Both the position numbers and the translations under genes were made by a program. From Sweltsa coloradensis (Eukaryota; Arthropoda; Insecta; Plecoptera; Chloroperlidae), in assembly GCA_024449915.1 (NCBI GenBank), contig JAMZAV010000166.1:930001-994000 (forward strand): a stretch of DNA of 64,000 bases, written 5' to 3'. Below, one piece after another: positions 34,701 through 47,400 of this stretch. The stretch's first letter is position 1. Each line of letters starts with the position of its first letter. Below the pieces are notes generated by a model, which saw nothing but the letters and a program-made list of their open reading frames with translations, ran no database searches and was not told the DNA's origin.

Positions 34701-35420
34701 TTCTTTTGTTTTCTTCCAGTATAGAGCGCTCGAATAATCTCACAGCACGCAGGATCGTGCACTCAAGTTTCGTGCACGAAAAATGCAATTCGAGTGTAAA
34801 AAAAAGTCTACACTGTACCTACTTATATATAGAAAACCTTGTAGCCGTGTAGTATAGCAAATTTGAATCCAACGAAGCGTAGACAATGCAATGCATGGAT
34901 GGATAGTCCTTTAGCGATCCTGCGTTATACGCCGTGCTAATAATTAGTTCGATGCAAGAGATTACAAGTGCGCGTTCTGACTTTTCTGCGACTACGAGGC
35001 TTACTGTATGATTAGGGGGGGGGGGGGGGAGATATTTTTATGTTTCGATGTGTGGAAATTATTAAGCGGGAAAATCGCAGATTTCTATCTCCGTCTGATG
35101 AGCAGATAAAGAGTTTTTGATCTAAATGGCCGTTGTAATAGTTTCTTCTACTTTGCGTCATGACTATAACTCGGTCACGATTGTGATATTAGGCTCGTCT
35201 CGCAGCCGGGACGGCGAGCCGGCTGATACAGACGTGGATGATGCCTTCACTTCACGCGTGATACTTTCCCTTGTCCTAGTCCTACCATCGCCTGTGTCCA
35301 GCACGCTCATCCCTAATTTTTTATTTAATTTAATTTAATTTAAAAAAATTCAACTAAGTAATGAATTTTTCCACAGAACAACAGAAAATCTGCATAACAC
35401 ATGGCAGCTCAATGCACCAA
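31747..35420. other. Intergenic DNA with a GC-richer block near 32.0-32.4 kb
   Basis: Two opposed frames at 32209-32493 (plus) and 32085-32387 (minus) cover one moderately GC-rich stretch, and neither shows a known motif. A box-B-like GGGGTTCGATCCCAC lies at 32909 without a convincing tRNA body. A 16-G run lies at about 35015-35029, and a (TTTAA)n tract at about 35318-35346. Confidence 0.4.
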
Positions 35421-35465
35421 TTACGCTCATCCAACAACGCGGCGGGACTTAAGCGTTTTCCTAGT
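35421..35465 (+). mobile_element. Helentron-like 3' end, truncated copy
   Basis: TTACGCTCATCC is followed by AACAACGCGGCGGGACTTAA and GCGTTTTCCTAG (CTAG at 35461-35464) and then T. This matches the last 40 bases of the copies ending at 6069 and 36799, including the hairpin AACGC/GCGTT. No matching GGATGAGC start was found within about 1 kb to the left, so it is a solo end or a strongly diverged copy. A second GCTCATCC lies at about 35304. Confidence 0.6.
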
Positions 35466-36044
35466 TAATTTTAATTCCATAAGTATTTGTTTAAGCTCAC
35501 GAGAGTAATAAGCGTAAGATATTGATGTTGGTATTAGATTTTGAATGATTTAATGGATTTTTCCAGACGCGTAAGCCTATATTATCTGTCGTCGAGGGCT
35601 AATATATAAGCTCTAATTATTGAAATGATTAATACTGTTGGTAAAAGATACTTAATCGTGGAATCGTGTTCTAGTAATACTATTGGATTGACATTAAAAT
35701 GAAATAATTCACTGAAAATGTCCCCGTGTAGACTATCCCGAACAATGTGATCGTGGCAAGAGAACAATATATTGCGATGGGTGGCAGATATTGCCTTATG
35801 CACCCAAGGTTAACCAGGGAATATCAAGTTGTTGGGTGTGCTCACGTTTGTTCACTTCCGGAAGATGGCCGATGCCGATGTGTCATCCTCACAGTCGCAT
35901 GCAACGTTGCAACGAGCTTCCTAAGTGCTTCGCCGTTTACCTCATTATAATATGCATAATGATCCGAAAACCGTTTTTGTGAAGTATTTACTCACAGTTT
36001 GTGAAATATTTTATTGTTATCCAGTCGAAAATGATGCAAATATT

Positions 36045-36800
36045 ATTGGATGAGCGAAGCGAAGACTTCAATTTCACCGACCCCCCAAAAAATTTAGCTC
36101 GGGTGTTTTTTTGTTTTTGTTTTTCCGTCTGTTTGTTCGCTCTCTACCGGGCAAACGGCATATGCGATCTTGATGAAAATTTGACACAAATTTCGTTTTC
36201 TCTGAACTTAGACTTGCTGCATTTTTGGGTACAATCGAAGAAATATTTCTCATGAATATCGTACTTTTACGATTTTTTTCGATTTTTAGTGCGATATTTT
36301 CGTGACATTTGGGCCGATTTTGACCAAACGGGTGGGGCTACAACGTTCATATTTCACATGGACGTTAAGGTAATGATGATGTATTGCTTTTTGAAAGAAA
36401 AAGTTGAAAAAGTTAGCCAGAATCTATAGAAATAAAGCTTTTAATATAAGTTTTTTGATTTTTTGTGTGATATTTTCGTGCCATTTGGGCCAATTCTGAC
36501 CAAATGGGTGGGGCTACAACGTTCATATTATACATGGACATTAAGGTTATGGTGATGTAGTACCTTTTGAAAGAAAAAGTTGAAAAAGTTAGCTAGAATC
36601 CATATAAATAAAGCTTTTGATATAAGTTTTTTTACGATAAATAATACCAATTGACAAGAAACAATAGAAACTTGACAACAATCACCTACAATGCGTAGGC
36701 AACAAAACAAAGCACTTGCAAAAGTAAAGATATCCCACGCAAACTAAAAACTTTAAAAAGCTCATCCATCAACGCGGCGGGACTTTAGCGTTTTCCTAGT
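36045..36800 (+). mobile_element. Helentron-like non-autonomous element, copy 2
   Basis: It starts with GGATGAGCGAAGCGAAGAC at 36048 and ends with AGCTCATCC (36760), AACGCGGCGGGACTTTAGCG (hairpin arms AACGC and GCGTT) and TTTTCCTAG to 36799, then T. The 5' part has TTCCGTCTGTTTGTTCGCTC, shared with the 55.4-kb copy rather than with copy 1. The module with ACCAAACGGGTGGGGCTAC occurs here twice in tandem (about 36323 and 36497, each followed by AACGTTCATAT and AAGAAAAAGTTGAAAAAGTT). No protein frame of note is present. Confidence 0.7.
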
Positions 36801-37908
36801 TTATAATCTAGACTTTCAATAGCGCAAGGTGTCTGCAGCTGTTACCATTCCAAAATAGAGATCAACAAGGCGCTGGAATTGTTTGTAGGTTTCAGTGATC
36901 GGGAGACAACGCCAGTTACTATTCTAAGTCCATGAGGAGATTACGTAAATCCGGTAGCGTTACTTTTAAACAATATCCGATTAATGCACTCAGTACCCAT
37001 CACTCCCGGCAATCCAGACTCGAGGAATGGTCCTCAGTCAAGGGCCTCTGGTCTCAGGCATTGCCACGTGTTTAATATCCCTTGAACATTCCCTATACCC
37101 TCTTCCCAGTTATTCACAAGAAGAAGAGTATTAATTGCCCCCGCGGAAAGTTTCTTACGAAATATTTCAATTGAGTTAATAAACAGAATGTACAGAAAGG
37201 AAGGATCGTACTTCTTACCAGTAAATGCTACAATAATTTATCTAAAGCAGTTTTTGGTCTTGGCGGGAATCACAGACATTATTTAATCGAATCAGTTTAC
37301 TGGAAGATCGTGCATTTGAGCGGGGAAACCCGTCGGGACTGAATGACAGTGATTGACCAATAAAATAATAGGAAATGTGCAAGTACCTACCAGCCTCATC
37401 ATAAAATCCAACTCAGTTACATGTTACCGTAAGAGTATGACTTCACTAAGGTCAAACGTGTAGGTAGTAACACAAATTGCACAATTCAATGCGAAGGAAA
37501 TATATATATAAAATATATAAATACGATTGTACGTTTACCAAGGTTGTTTTGGATGCTTTCAATATTGCAAATATAATAACAAGACCCGTCTGTAATTTAT
37601 AAGCATATAAGTTGTTACATAATTCGTATCTCGACCATGATTATATCAGACTGAGCATTCAACATCTCGTACGCGGCCGAGTAAATAGTAGTTGACCTTC
37701 ATTGCGTCTTCACTTACGGCAGGGCTATAAAATAGAAGCACGTGCATTTACTAAATCATAAATATGTGTGGGCCTATACTTATTTTACAATGTTCAAATA
37801 AATCCATTTAGAAATCGATTGATTACAAATCCATCAAATTTCAAACATGTGGCGGAGCAGTTTTGTGGAACAGCCAAAAACTTTGACTTTTTGGTGTAAT
37901 TGTATAAA
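36801..37908. other. AT-rich DNA, nothing recognised
   Basis: No terminal repeats, arrays or recognisable frames were seen. A short (AT)n-like tract lies near 37500-37520. Confidence 0.4.
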
Positions 37909-38210
37909 GGATGAGCGCAAAGCGCGATCAGAATGCACTTCAAGATTGTATATATTTTCTCCAACACAACTTGGTAAATTACTACAAATTACCCGTTTGG
38001 TAACCTATATTTGCTCTCCGTTACTGAAGAGAGAAAGCACTATTTTGGAAATGAGCTCTGATCGCGCACAATACACACATTCTATATTACTTAACATATT
38101 GGTGCAAACCTCAACCCGTTAGGACAAACGATAGAGGTGCCAAGTGATCCAGACTATAAAGTATATAGAACTGCATTCTGAGTCAAAGCCTCATTTGCTC
38201 GTGCTCATCC
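37909..38210. mobile_element. Possible small relative of the Helentron-like family
   Basis: GGATGAGCGCAAAGCGCGATC at 37909 and GTGCTCATCC ending at 38210 are inverted GGATGAGC/GCTCATCC ends. A second inverted pair is AGAATGCA near 37930 and TGCATTCT near 38173. The right end lacks the GCGGCGGGACT hairpin and the CTAG terminus, so this is a different family or a lookalike. Confidence 0.3.
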
Positions 38211-40239
38211 AACAGTCGTAATCAGTAACTAAAAAATAAAAAATACTAAGCAATAGGCATATTATGACAATGTACAGTGATGGGCGCAGAAGTATATTCT
38301 TTTTCTTAACAACCCTATAAAAAGTTTCAAATTTTTTTTTTAATGTGGAGGTCAAAAAGTGCTAGAAAACTTTCTAGCATGTTCCACACTAAAGCAAACC
38401 AACTACAATCTCGCGTGATATCATATATTACTCTAGATAACCAGCTGGTTACAAGAGTGATACGTGATGGTTGAAGCTTACATGAAGCGAAGTATAGTAT
38501 TTACATGAATTGTTAAAACCAGTAGCACTGGACAGACTACCCTTTCACACCCTTTCCAAATCAGCGTTCATGTTGTTGTGTGGGTTATGTTCGTCATGTT
38601 GTGTACGGGTACCCGAAATTTCGGGTCGGGTCGGGTATTTGTGGGCCGGACGATAGTACAAAAAGGTACCAGATTTTCGGGTAAAAGAATTGGGGGAATG
38701 GTGGAGGTGCCGGTCCAGGATATACGAACTTTATTGGTGGAGGTGCCAGGCCAGATTTTTTAAATTGTAGGCTTGTAGCATATTTCAATAAAAATACAAA
38801 CAATACAACATAAATTGGGAGATCATCTCAATGGAAGATTCTTCACAAGTAAAATGCAATATCAATTTTTTCCCTACCTGCCCCGTAATCATGTACATTA
38901 TTGGTTACCGCACTACCCGGCCCAATTCACCGACAGAGTTTAAAACAAAAGTTTATGCTATTTCGTTAGGGGCGGGGGGCGTTCAAGGAGCTACTAGCCC
39001 CCTTCAAGTGACGAGGAAAAGTATGAGAATAGCTGGGAGGCAAAGTAAAATAGCTAGAGAAACATTATTTAGGACATTGGCGGTTGCCAGAGATTGAACG
39101 TGTGACGTTCTGCTTTCAAATTTCGTATGCTGAAGTTAAACTATTTTTATTCCGCTAAACTGGGTTTAATTAAACTTGTTTTAATTCTAGTTGCATAAAT
39201 AATCCTTATACCTAACATCTACATGAAATAATTGTTTGGAACAGGAAAATAATATTATCTATTTCTTGATTTAATTAAAGTTGCTCTGATGAATTACTTT
39301 ATTTCAACAACATTTAAATAATAAGCGTTGACTATAAGACTGTTAAACCTTTCATTTATGTTACTAGTGTTCAACGTGGGTTGGTGGGTATACGCTGCAG
39401 GTAACATTTGTCGTGTGATGCAACGACGGTAGAGTTTTACACCCTCGCTCCGACTCTCGTCGAACACTAGGTATATTAACCGTGTTTAAATTAATATAAA
39501 TAATTTCTAAAATAATAGAATCTAAAAACATTTGTGATTGACGGAGTCTACTCTGCGACGTTGAAGGAGAACTGTGATGTGGCCCCGGGGTACAACAATT
39601 GCATCGGTCTAGTTAGAGCTACATCTCGAACTAGCTACTAAAAGACCGACGACGTAAGATATCAGTCTAGTCGAGCACAAAATGAATACAACTCACAAAT
39701 GTATTTTTAACAAAACAATATAAAAATACAAATTTGTTTCTATCTTTCAACCAGTCATTAGACAAACCTTTTAATAATCCACAATTTATTTAACTTTCAA
39801 GTATATGGTATAATTAGACCGTACCATATATACGCCCTATATTGAATTAGTTATATTGAATTAGGTATTTATACACGGATGCGGAAGCAAGACAACATTT
39901 TGTAGTACTATCAGACAGATTATTAGGGTGGATTTTCTTCGCAGTACATTACATGCTGTTCAAGCACATTTTTTAAATTTGAAGTATTTACCTCTTTTTA
40001 GAATATAATACAATTAACACAGAACAACACATTAACTATGAATCAATAATATTTTATTATTTTGAAGATATGCACCAGCAATAATTCATCATACACAGAA
40101 AAAAAATCCCACCTACCGCACAGCTATAAATACCCCCTACCCTTGAATGCTTCAAACGACGTTTTCAACCAGCGAGAGTTATTTCATTTGCATGATCCCA
40201 GTCATGCATTTTCCCAGAATATCAGGGTGAAAAGATACA
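38211..40239. other. Intergenic DNA with repeat scraps
   Basis: A hairpin GCTAGAAAACTTTCTAGC lies at about 38361. A perfect 16-bp palindrome, ACCCGAAATTTCGGGT, lies at 38611-38626 and is followed by CGGGTCGGG. Two close copies of GGTGGAGGTGCC lie at 38699 and 38736, heads of the dispersed family. A decayed tRNA-like segment lies near 39079-39130. No gene was seen. Confidence 0.4.
38699..38757 (+). repeat. Two heads of the 'GGTGGAGGTGCC' dispersed family
   Basis: GGTGGAGGTGCCGGTCCAGG at 38699 and GGTGGAGGTGCCAGGCCAGA at 38736 lie 37 bp apart, each preceded by a T- or A-rich stretch. The following blocks (ATTCTGTAT...) are not visible, so only the first part of the repeat is present. Confidence 0.5.
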
Positions 40240-41345
40240 TCTAGGTGCCCGTTAGGGCGCCGCAGCCAAGCCGCGGTGGGCTACACACTCAGGCACCTTA
40301 TACAGCAAGCAGAGTTGGGGTGATTTCGAGGTGTCACCCAGCCATCATGAAACGTGATGTGAATTTGAAAACTATCAAAATCGAGGGGTTATTTAGGTAC
40401 CCGACAACACATGAAAAATTTGGTTGGGGTACGAGCATTCCTTCTTGGTGAAAATATGACTTGAAACATGCTCAAAATCACTTTAAGGATGTTAGTTACT
40501 ACTGGCTACTACTACTACTACCGTACTGTACTCTATTATCTGTGCTACTACTATCTAATTCGTCAGTTTCAATTGCCCAGCGATTCTGACCAAACGGGTG
40601 GGGCTACAACGTTCATATTTTACATGGACATTAAGGTAATAGTGATGTAATTCCCTTTGAAAGAAAAAGTTTAAAAAAATTGCTGGAAGGCTTCCAAATA
40701 AAGGTTTTAAAATAAGCCTTATACAGGCATACAATCAACAAGTAACTATAGTTACGTGACAATAATCGCCTACATTGTTTACAAAAAGCAAGTCTTTGTA
40801 CCACTATATTTTTTCATTCTATTGTTAATTGGTAATACCATAGCAATTAAATCGACTTTGATAAATTTATTGTATTTTCTCTCAAATAATTTTGCAATGG
40901 AACTTGAAAAAGTAATGAGATCCCACACATAACAAAAACTTGTAAAAATACAGCCAAACCTTACACACTCAAAAGAAATGAGATCTAAAAAAAGGGCCAA
41001 GCTCATCTACCCTTCCACATTTGCGCATTCTTAATTCATAAACGTACAGTGTCCCGTAACAACACCCTTGAAAAGCTTGGCAAAATAGAATTTGCATGAC
41101 CATTACGTTAAAATTAATTATAAAAAAGAATTTGAATGAACTATTACGTTTAAATTAATGGTTGCAAATTCTATTTTGCCAAGCTTTTCAAGGATGTTAT
41201 TACGGGACACTGTACGTTTATGAATTAAGAATGCGCAAATGTGGAAAAGTAGATGAGCTTGGCACTTTTTTAGATCTCATTTCTTTTGAGCGTGTAAGGT
41301 TTGGCTGTATTTTTACAAGTTTTTGTTATGTGTTAACATTATTCA
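40240..41345 (-). mobile_element. Composite Helentron-like locus A (inverted relative to locus B)
   Basis: From left to right on the plus strand it contains the following. A GC-rich end begins CTAGGTGCCCGTTAGGGCGC (40241), which is an inverted hairpin-plus-CTAG terminus. A segment of about 230 bp is shared with the tandem units at 53.1-53.6 kb. A short (TACTAC)n tract follows at about 40505. The module ACCAAACGGGTGGGGCTAC lies at about 40591. Next comes a stretch homologous to the 3' half of the Helentron-like copies, ending AAGCTCATCTACCC (41001). A palindrome follows whose arms, about 40928-41102 and 41164-41340, pair around a 60-bp centre. The palindrome joins two 3' halves head to head. 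The entire block recurs in inverted orientation at 51.4-53.6 kb. No coding frame of note is present. Confidence 0.7.
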
Positions 41346-43530
41346 CAACAACAATTTAAATTATTTCCACTGCCATTACACCGCTTTTGGCATAACAAAA
41401 ACGAAAATTGTATTTTATTTCTACCACAAAATATATTTGCCTCTATAACCTATGCTAATTAGCAAGCATTACCGCTTCTAAATACTTGTCATTTGTCTAA
41501 TAACTTATTTGTATGCAAGTACATTTTAACTCAGGTGTAATATATACATTACATGTAGGCTTACACTACAATAGCTGTAAATCGACATTCGAAGCAGAGC
41601 ACAACAACCAAAACAGGTTTCTCTACAGAGGCAATGAATTGACAATTATATAGGTAGGTGGTTGTCGTATTCAAGCCATCTAAAGAAGTCTACACTCTAC
41701 TGGAAGTTTATATTGGGTGAAACGAAGTAAATTTTGTGTAAAGCATCTACAAACTGCTCATCTGTCTTAGTGATAGGTAGGCCTAGCTAGACGCCTGTCT
41801 TGGAGGTGAGGGAATCTTGTAGAAAGTATCCCAAAGCTTTTGTTTCTAGAATCTAGATGTCCTCATTTCTGATCCTATTTTCGTCCTTACACACCTTCCT
41901 AGATAAATTGTACACCCCCTGACAAAAGTAAATATGGCTCACACAACTAACTATTTTATTTTATTTTACACATTATACCTTGTTATCCAATATGGCCGTG
42001 GGTTATTCTTACTCGTTTATGTGTGTAACATAATATTATTGATTCTTCGATAAAGTTGAGACTAAATAAAAAATAACAATATCTAATGTTTACTATAGGT
42101 GTTTTGATAAAGACGCTTTAATCCCAAACCTTAATTTACTTCAATCGTGGGTTTAAGGATGGTTTAAGACTGATATAAAATAATCAATACTGTTTCATAT
42201 CCTTCCATGGCGTCCGTCGTCATAAACATCACATCGTTTCGATTCCTCAAGATATCGGCCGTCAGACGAATCACATCGTCAGTCAACCATCCGTAATCAG
42301 AATTTTGTATAGACCTAATTTCAGAACCTACAAGGCATTCGTCGTCAGACACTTCAAGCAGTTCATATCCCTCAGTGCAAGCGTCGTCAGAGCTACGAGG
42401 TCGTGTCACGCTACGCAATAGGGTGGAAATGTGGGCCAGCCGTCCCTTGAGCTCAAGACTTCATTTAAGATAAGAATGACAGTTTAATTGCGTTCATTTC
42501 CATAATCAGGATGTTTTTTAGAGAGCCATATCTATTTCCAGCGTTAATAAGGACGCCCTTCTTTACGAACTAGACCACAAGGTATCTGAAGGTTGCGAAG
42601 GTGTTTAAAATGTGGTTAAATGTGATCTGGGTTTGGAAAACGTTTCCATAGACATAGTAAATACACACCACACACAATTGATTTCCATACTGTTTTTGCG
42701 AAACATACATAACTTTAGTTTAATGCAAAGCTGATGACTGGTTCATTTTCCTAATTACATTCACTTGGATTTTTTTTAATAAGCTGATTCCCAAAAAATT
42801 CTACGAAATGTGACAAAGAAGTGGATCTTATAATTTGGTCACACGTTGACTTGCGAGTTTAATAATGTGAACCGTTTATATTGCATTACCCACGCACATT
42901 TAAAGGATGCGTGACCTCAGAAATCGTGCCCACGCCTCCCAGAAAACCTTTGTTTTGTGCATTCGCTTAGAGTCTTAGACGTAGACATGGTTATTATTTA
43001 GAAAAAGTCCTTGCTTTAGTTATTTATTTGAGTGCTAAAACGTTCTTAATGTATAATGAAACGTTTATTTGGGTGACGATGACAGAAATTAATCTAAGTT
43101 AACGAATCGTCTGTTGCTTGTCAGAGCACAGTACGGCCCATGTAAAGTCGTGTAAAAAACATGGAACTACCACTGCTACCCATGCAAATTTTTTTTAAAA
43201 CAAAATCAATGTTTAAAAAATTGCAACACTGCAAACATGGCAAATATTTATACAACATAATACAATTTTCTTCTCATAACCACATTTTCTATAGATTCTT
43301 TAATTTTAATGATAGTTTAACTTAGACAAGCACTTCTGAAAATCAATCAACATAACTAATTTTCGCGTGTTTTATTGTTTGTGTGTCGAGTATTCCATTT
43401 AAATGATTTTTTCCTGGGAAACCTGTCAAGAGGGCAATGCATGCCCCTCTATTCTAGTGTCTGAAACTAGGGGTTGTGCGAGGGCAGTTCATAAGAGGAC
43501 TCAATCCCTTGCGTTCGTATTAATGGCTGA
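41346..43530. other. Intergenic DNA with one unassigned frame
   Basis: Apart from the 84-codon frame at 42164-42418 (separate entry) there is only AT-rich DNA. No paired repeats were seen. Confidence 0.4.
42164..42418 (-). other. Unassigned 84-codon frame, protein-like composition
   Basis: This minus-strand frame encodes an acidic, protein-like sequence with EVSDDECLVGSE and YGWLTDDVIRLTADILRN. The WLTDD-I-L pattern loosely recalls the N-terminal part of Ulp1-type cysteine proteases found in some transposons, but the catalytic His and Cys lie outside it and no continuation was seen. It may be an exon or transposon fragment, or chance. I give no function. Confidence 0.2.
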
Positions 43531-43534
43531 GTAA

Positions 43535-43620
43535 AACCCCGAAAAAACCTTTCAGTCAGCATGATTGTCGGACTCGACGAGATTTTCAACCGGGACCTCC
43601 CGAATTAGAGTCGCGCCAAC
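43535..43620 (-). repeat. tRNA-derived SINE, family 2, copy 1
   Basis: GAAAAAACCTTTCAGTCAGC at 43541 is followed by ATGATTGTCGGACTCGACG and then GACCTCCCGAATTAGAGTCG. On the minus strand this is a tRNA-like head (a decayed GTTCGA box B) followed by the family tail CTGACTGAAAGGTTTTTTC. It matches the better copies at 48.68 and 49.28 kb. Confidence 0.55.
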
Positions 43621-46600
43621 ACTGTCTGTTCGAATATACCATTTTGAAGGTGTCCAACTGAATATATTTTTGTATACTCCTGATAGACCTTAGCGTGTGT
43701 ACACGTGCAAAACAAACCTTTAAAATTATTTTCAAGATCAGTATCTGATGAATACTGCAAATTAAATTAGGACGGGTCTGCTTATAACATATTTTTCGCA
43801 TCGTTTTGCGATTTTGAAATGCAGAGATTCGAGATCCTATCTTGGCTCGCCGACCAAGTACTTAACGCGTGGAAGCGAGGCGTATTTCACGCACATTGAC
43901 TGCAAATCTTGATTCCCCGTTTAATTTTGTGGTGTTTAACCGTATGCAAATATCTACTTTAAGTTTTATAGATAATTAATTAGATCGTGTGACCATCAAT
44001 GGACGAAGAAAATGTACACCCAAATATTAAACATTGCTACCAAACAAATCTTATCCACAACACATTTCGATCTAAAAATATTCCAAAGATTACGAGTTAT
44101 ACCCCTAAATTAACCATCCAATGCCATCCATGCCATCTTGCCCAAAAAATCATCTCACGGCAACAATCCCAGAAAGAACGCGTAGTTATTCAAAATATAT
44201 TGTAGGTTTATTCCAAATACATGTTCTGTATGGAGTTAATTGGAGAAAATCTGTTTGTCTGTAATTAGTAGTTTTACATACAACTACTCGTGACTATGAA
44301 ATACTGTTTCCGTTTAATTTCTATTTAAAAAATCATTACTTCAAGTTCTCTGGATATTGTCGTTTTTGCTTTTGGTTTGTTTTTGTGTTGATTTTAACAG
44401 CATTGTGTACGACTGGATAAAGTTCGAAATCTCAATGAAATTAGCATACGAACGCTACAATTTGAGCCGAAAGTGTGCGTTCGTACTTTTCAAACTAAGC
44501 CTGCAATTTTCTATCGATCAAGATTTTTATGTAAATCATACTCAAAAAGTTTTTTTGAAATCAATACTCGTCTCGAATAGACGTTAAGCAATATCCAATC
44601 AATCGTTAAATTTGGTCACGTTTGGTCCCAAGCAATTTTTAAATATCGACTCAAAATTGCAATTTTGTATGGACTTTGAGGGCTTGTACGAAAAAATCTA
44701 TTACTTAAATGGAAAAAAAGGAGCTATATATGTACGAGAAATAGGTGTTTAATTATCTGTCGGTGGGTGAAAACAGAACAAGAAAATGTTGATTTCCCTC
44801 CATATAATTTGAAAAGTACGAAAGTAATGCACTCAATTCGCTTGCAAGCCTCTAAATAGACACAAGCATAGAAATATGTAACCGGTTCTGCATGGTAGTT
44901 GCAAGGCCTATAATGTTTGGATTTTGTATACGTATATTATTATTATCGGGAGAACGGTGTTTTGTGAAGGTTTTAAAGGCATCATGTCAAAGGGTAGAGG
45001 ATCATGGACTACTTTAAAAGCTACTGCTAATTGCTAAACGAGCTAAAAAAGTGAATGTGAGGTGAGTTTATTTTAAATAGTAATTTCAATGTAAACTATA
45101 AATGTGGTTGTTTGAGTCATTTTTTAAAGTCATTCATTACCAAATATGTAATCTTCATAGAGGTACGGCTTTAAATATAAATGAGCAACTGCCTGAACTA
45201 AGCCTCACCCGTTGCATTCATCATCATTTCGTTAATAATATTATAATGAACAGTATAAAATAAGTTGGTGAATGGTTAACGTTTTAAATGCTTCGTGTGT
45301 ATTATCCAACTTGTAAAGGTAAGGAATATCCTAGCTTTATGTTTTGCAAAAAAAAAAGCTTGTATGAAGTACCAGTAAACGAATAAATTAATATTACAAA
45401 GTAGCCTTTAATCTGTCACATTAAAGTTATGTAAATATGTATTTTTGGCAGAATGTTTTAACGAATTTTAGTAATATGTTCGTTTTTGTTGGGCATGACT
45501 GATTAGATTAACGATTTGAATATAATAGACCCCTTGAATTAAAGTCAACCGCTCGAGCTATTTCTATCGGAACACCTCGCAAGTGAAATATATTTATATC
45601 GGTCAACATCCCTGTCTGTTAAGTAGTATTTTGTTTTTGCTACTAGGGCATCTATTCATTGGCTACAACATTTGGATTTCAATATATTATTCGGGTGGAT
45701 AAAATAGGTTCATTTAGACAAGGACTTGTATAATATGTGAGCTATACATAATCAACAGATTGCATGTCCAAAAAGAACGCCCAAATGAAATCTATTGTAC
45801 ACTGAAATGTTTTTTGAGTTGCCGAGTACAGAAAATGCTACTATAAAAGATGATAGGCCCGCCTCCTTGACCCCAAGGGCCAACAAAAAGTAATATCACA
45901 ATTCACAATCTGACCATACATTTTTTCGAGTTTTTATTTTTTAACTCCAAATAACCATGGGGTAAATCATACATCTGTGCTTGCATTACAGAGTGGTCAA
46001 CTGATCTGGGATCGAACCCCTGAACTGATCTATAAGAGCTTTTAGAACTGTATTCAAATGTTATTCCCCGCCTACAACAGACAGCGGATGACGCACGCAC
46101 AAAGATGGCGACAGAAGTTGTATGGAGAGAGAACATGACCTTGTCGCACACCGGCGATTCGTAACCAAATAATGCTAAACAAAAATGCAAAACATTATAC
46201 TTGCAGTTTTATTTGGTGTTTTATTCATGTTATTATCATCTTGTTCAACTGCATTTCTTAGATATGCGTCAAATTTTAAGAATTTTGCTGTAATTGAGGT
46301 TTTTACAATGTTATTAACGCGTGAAATTGACGAGAAATGCATGTAGGCATGCATGTGCATGTCGATGCATGCTTGTAAAAACTATGGGTTCCGTGCAGTA
46401 ACGTCTTCTTAGCTTGTGGGTGTATGACTAATTACAGAGCACTGAATTTTAGCACACAGTTACGGTTTTTATGCTCGTAGTGCAATGTGGAATTATTTAT
46501 AAATGTGAGATCTTAACAGTAAGCAACATCAGCCCACACAAATAATTCCGTGCTCAGTTCTTCTTATGAGTAGTGAAATCATATTATTTGACATTAAATT

Positions 46601-47279
46601 TCTATTTATCGATGTTTTTATTGTTTATCACTTCCGACATTGTATCACCTCCTATACTTCCATTAGGACTTACAAGAGGCTATTAATTTCTAAGTGTAAA
46701 AAGCACTTCTGGACTTCAGTTCGTGTCCAAACATTTCTACGCTCACTTAGAGAGTAGCTACTAGCTAGCTCAAGGCGCATTTGTCTTTGATTTGATTGCT
46801 TACTTTACTTAATTACATACCATGCAAGTTGTTGACACAACGTAAATCATTCGTTACTAAGCAATTGCATTGCAATGTAGTTTTTTTATGTTCTGGCTAA
46901 GCTGAGTATTGTAATAGCTATACTTGCTATTGGTCATTGGCATAGGTTTATATGATAGCTTTTAAATGTCGAATCATATTTTTAAAATCATTTCAATGCA
47001 TTTGTATGTTAATCAGACTAAATATAATGAGAGCAATCAATGAGTACCAAAAACATTAGGTCAAGTTTATCAAAGCAATGTTAAAAATTTCGCACTTGAT
47101 CAATCAAATGTGTGCATTGCATGAGGTACACACTTAATGGAATCATTGATTCTAAACTCAATGGTAGAATGGTCATTCGAAGGAAACAACCGTTTGAGTA
47201 CCCATCAGTTTAACCGTTGGACCCAATACTAGGTAAAGTACTCTAATAATTATAGTAGGGCCTATATTGATTGTTTGGA
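43621..47279. other. Intergenic DNA, no gene established
   Basis: A box-B match, GGGGTTCGATCCCAGATC, is read on the minus strand at about 46001-46018. An AAAGATGGCGAC context lies at 46101 with upstream TGACGCACG, and the ATG opens only 19 codons. A repeat-like stretch with GGCCAACAAAAAGTAATATC lies near 45880. The 76-codon frame at 44357-44587 and the 95-codon frame at 45903-46190 show no motif. Confidence 0.35.
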
Positions 47280-47285
47280 AGGATA

Positions 47286-47400
47286 GAAAACCGAGAAAAA
47301 CCTTTTCAGGCAGGATTAACGGTGTCTGGGATCGAAGAGGTAACGCCCTGATTTAAGTCTCTCGTCTTAGTCACGTGTTAGCTTTGGGTTTGCAAACGAA
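47286..47400 (-). repeat. tRNA-derived SINE, family 2, copy 2
   Basis: ACCGAGAAAAACCTTTTCAG at 47290 is followed by GCAGGATTAACGGTGTCTGG, GATCGAAGAGGTAACGCCC and TAGTCACGTGTTAGC. This is the same order as in the other copies: tail, box B inverse, anticodon region, box A inverse. It has about 10-20 differences, as judged by eye. Confidence 0.55.
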
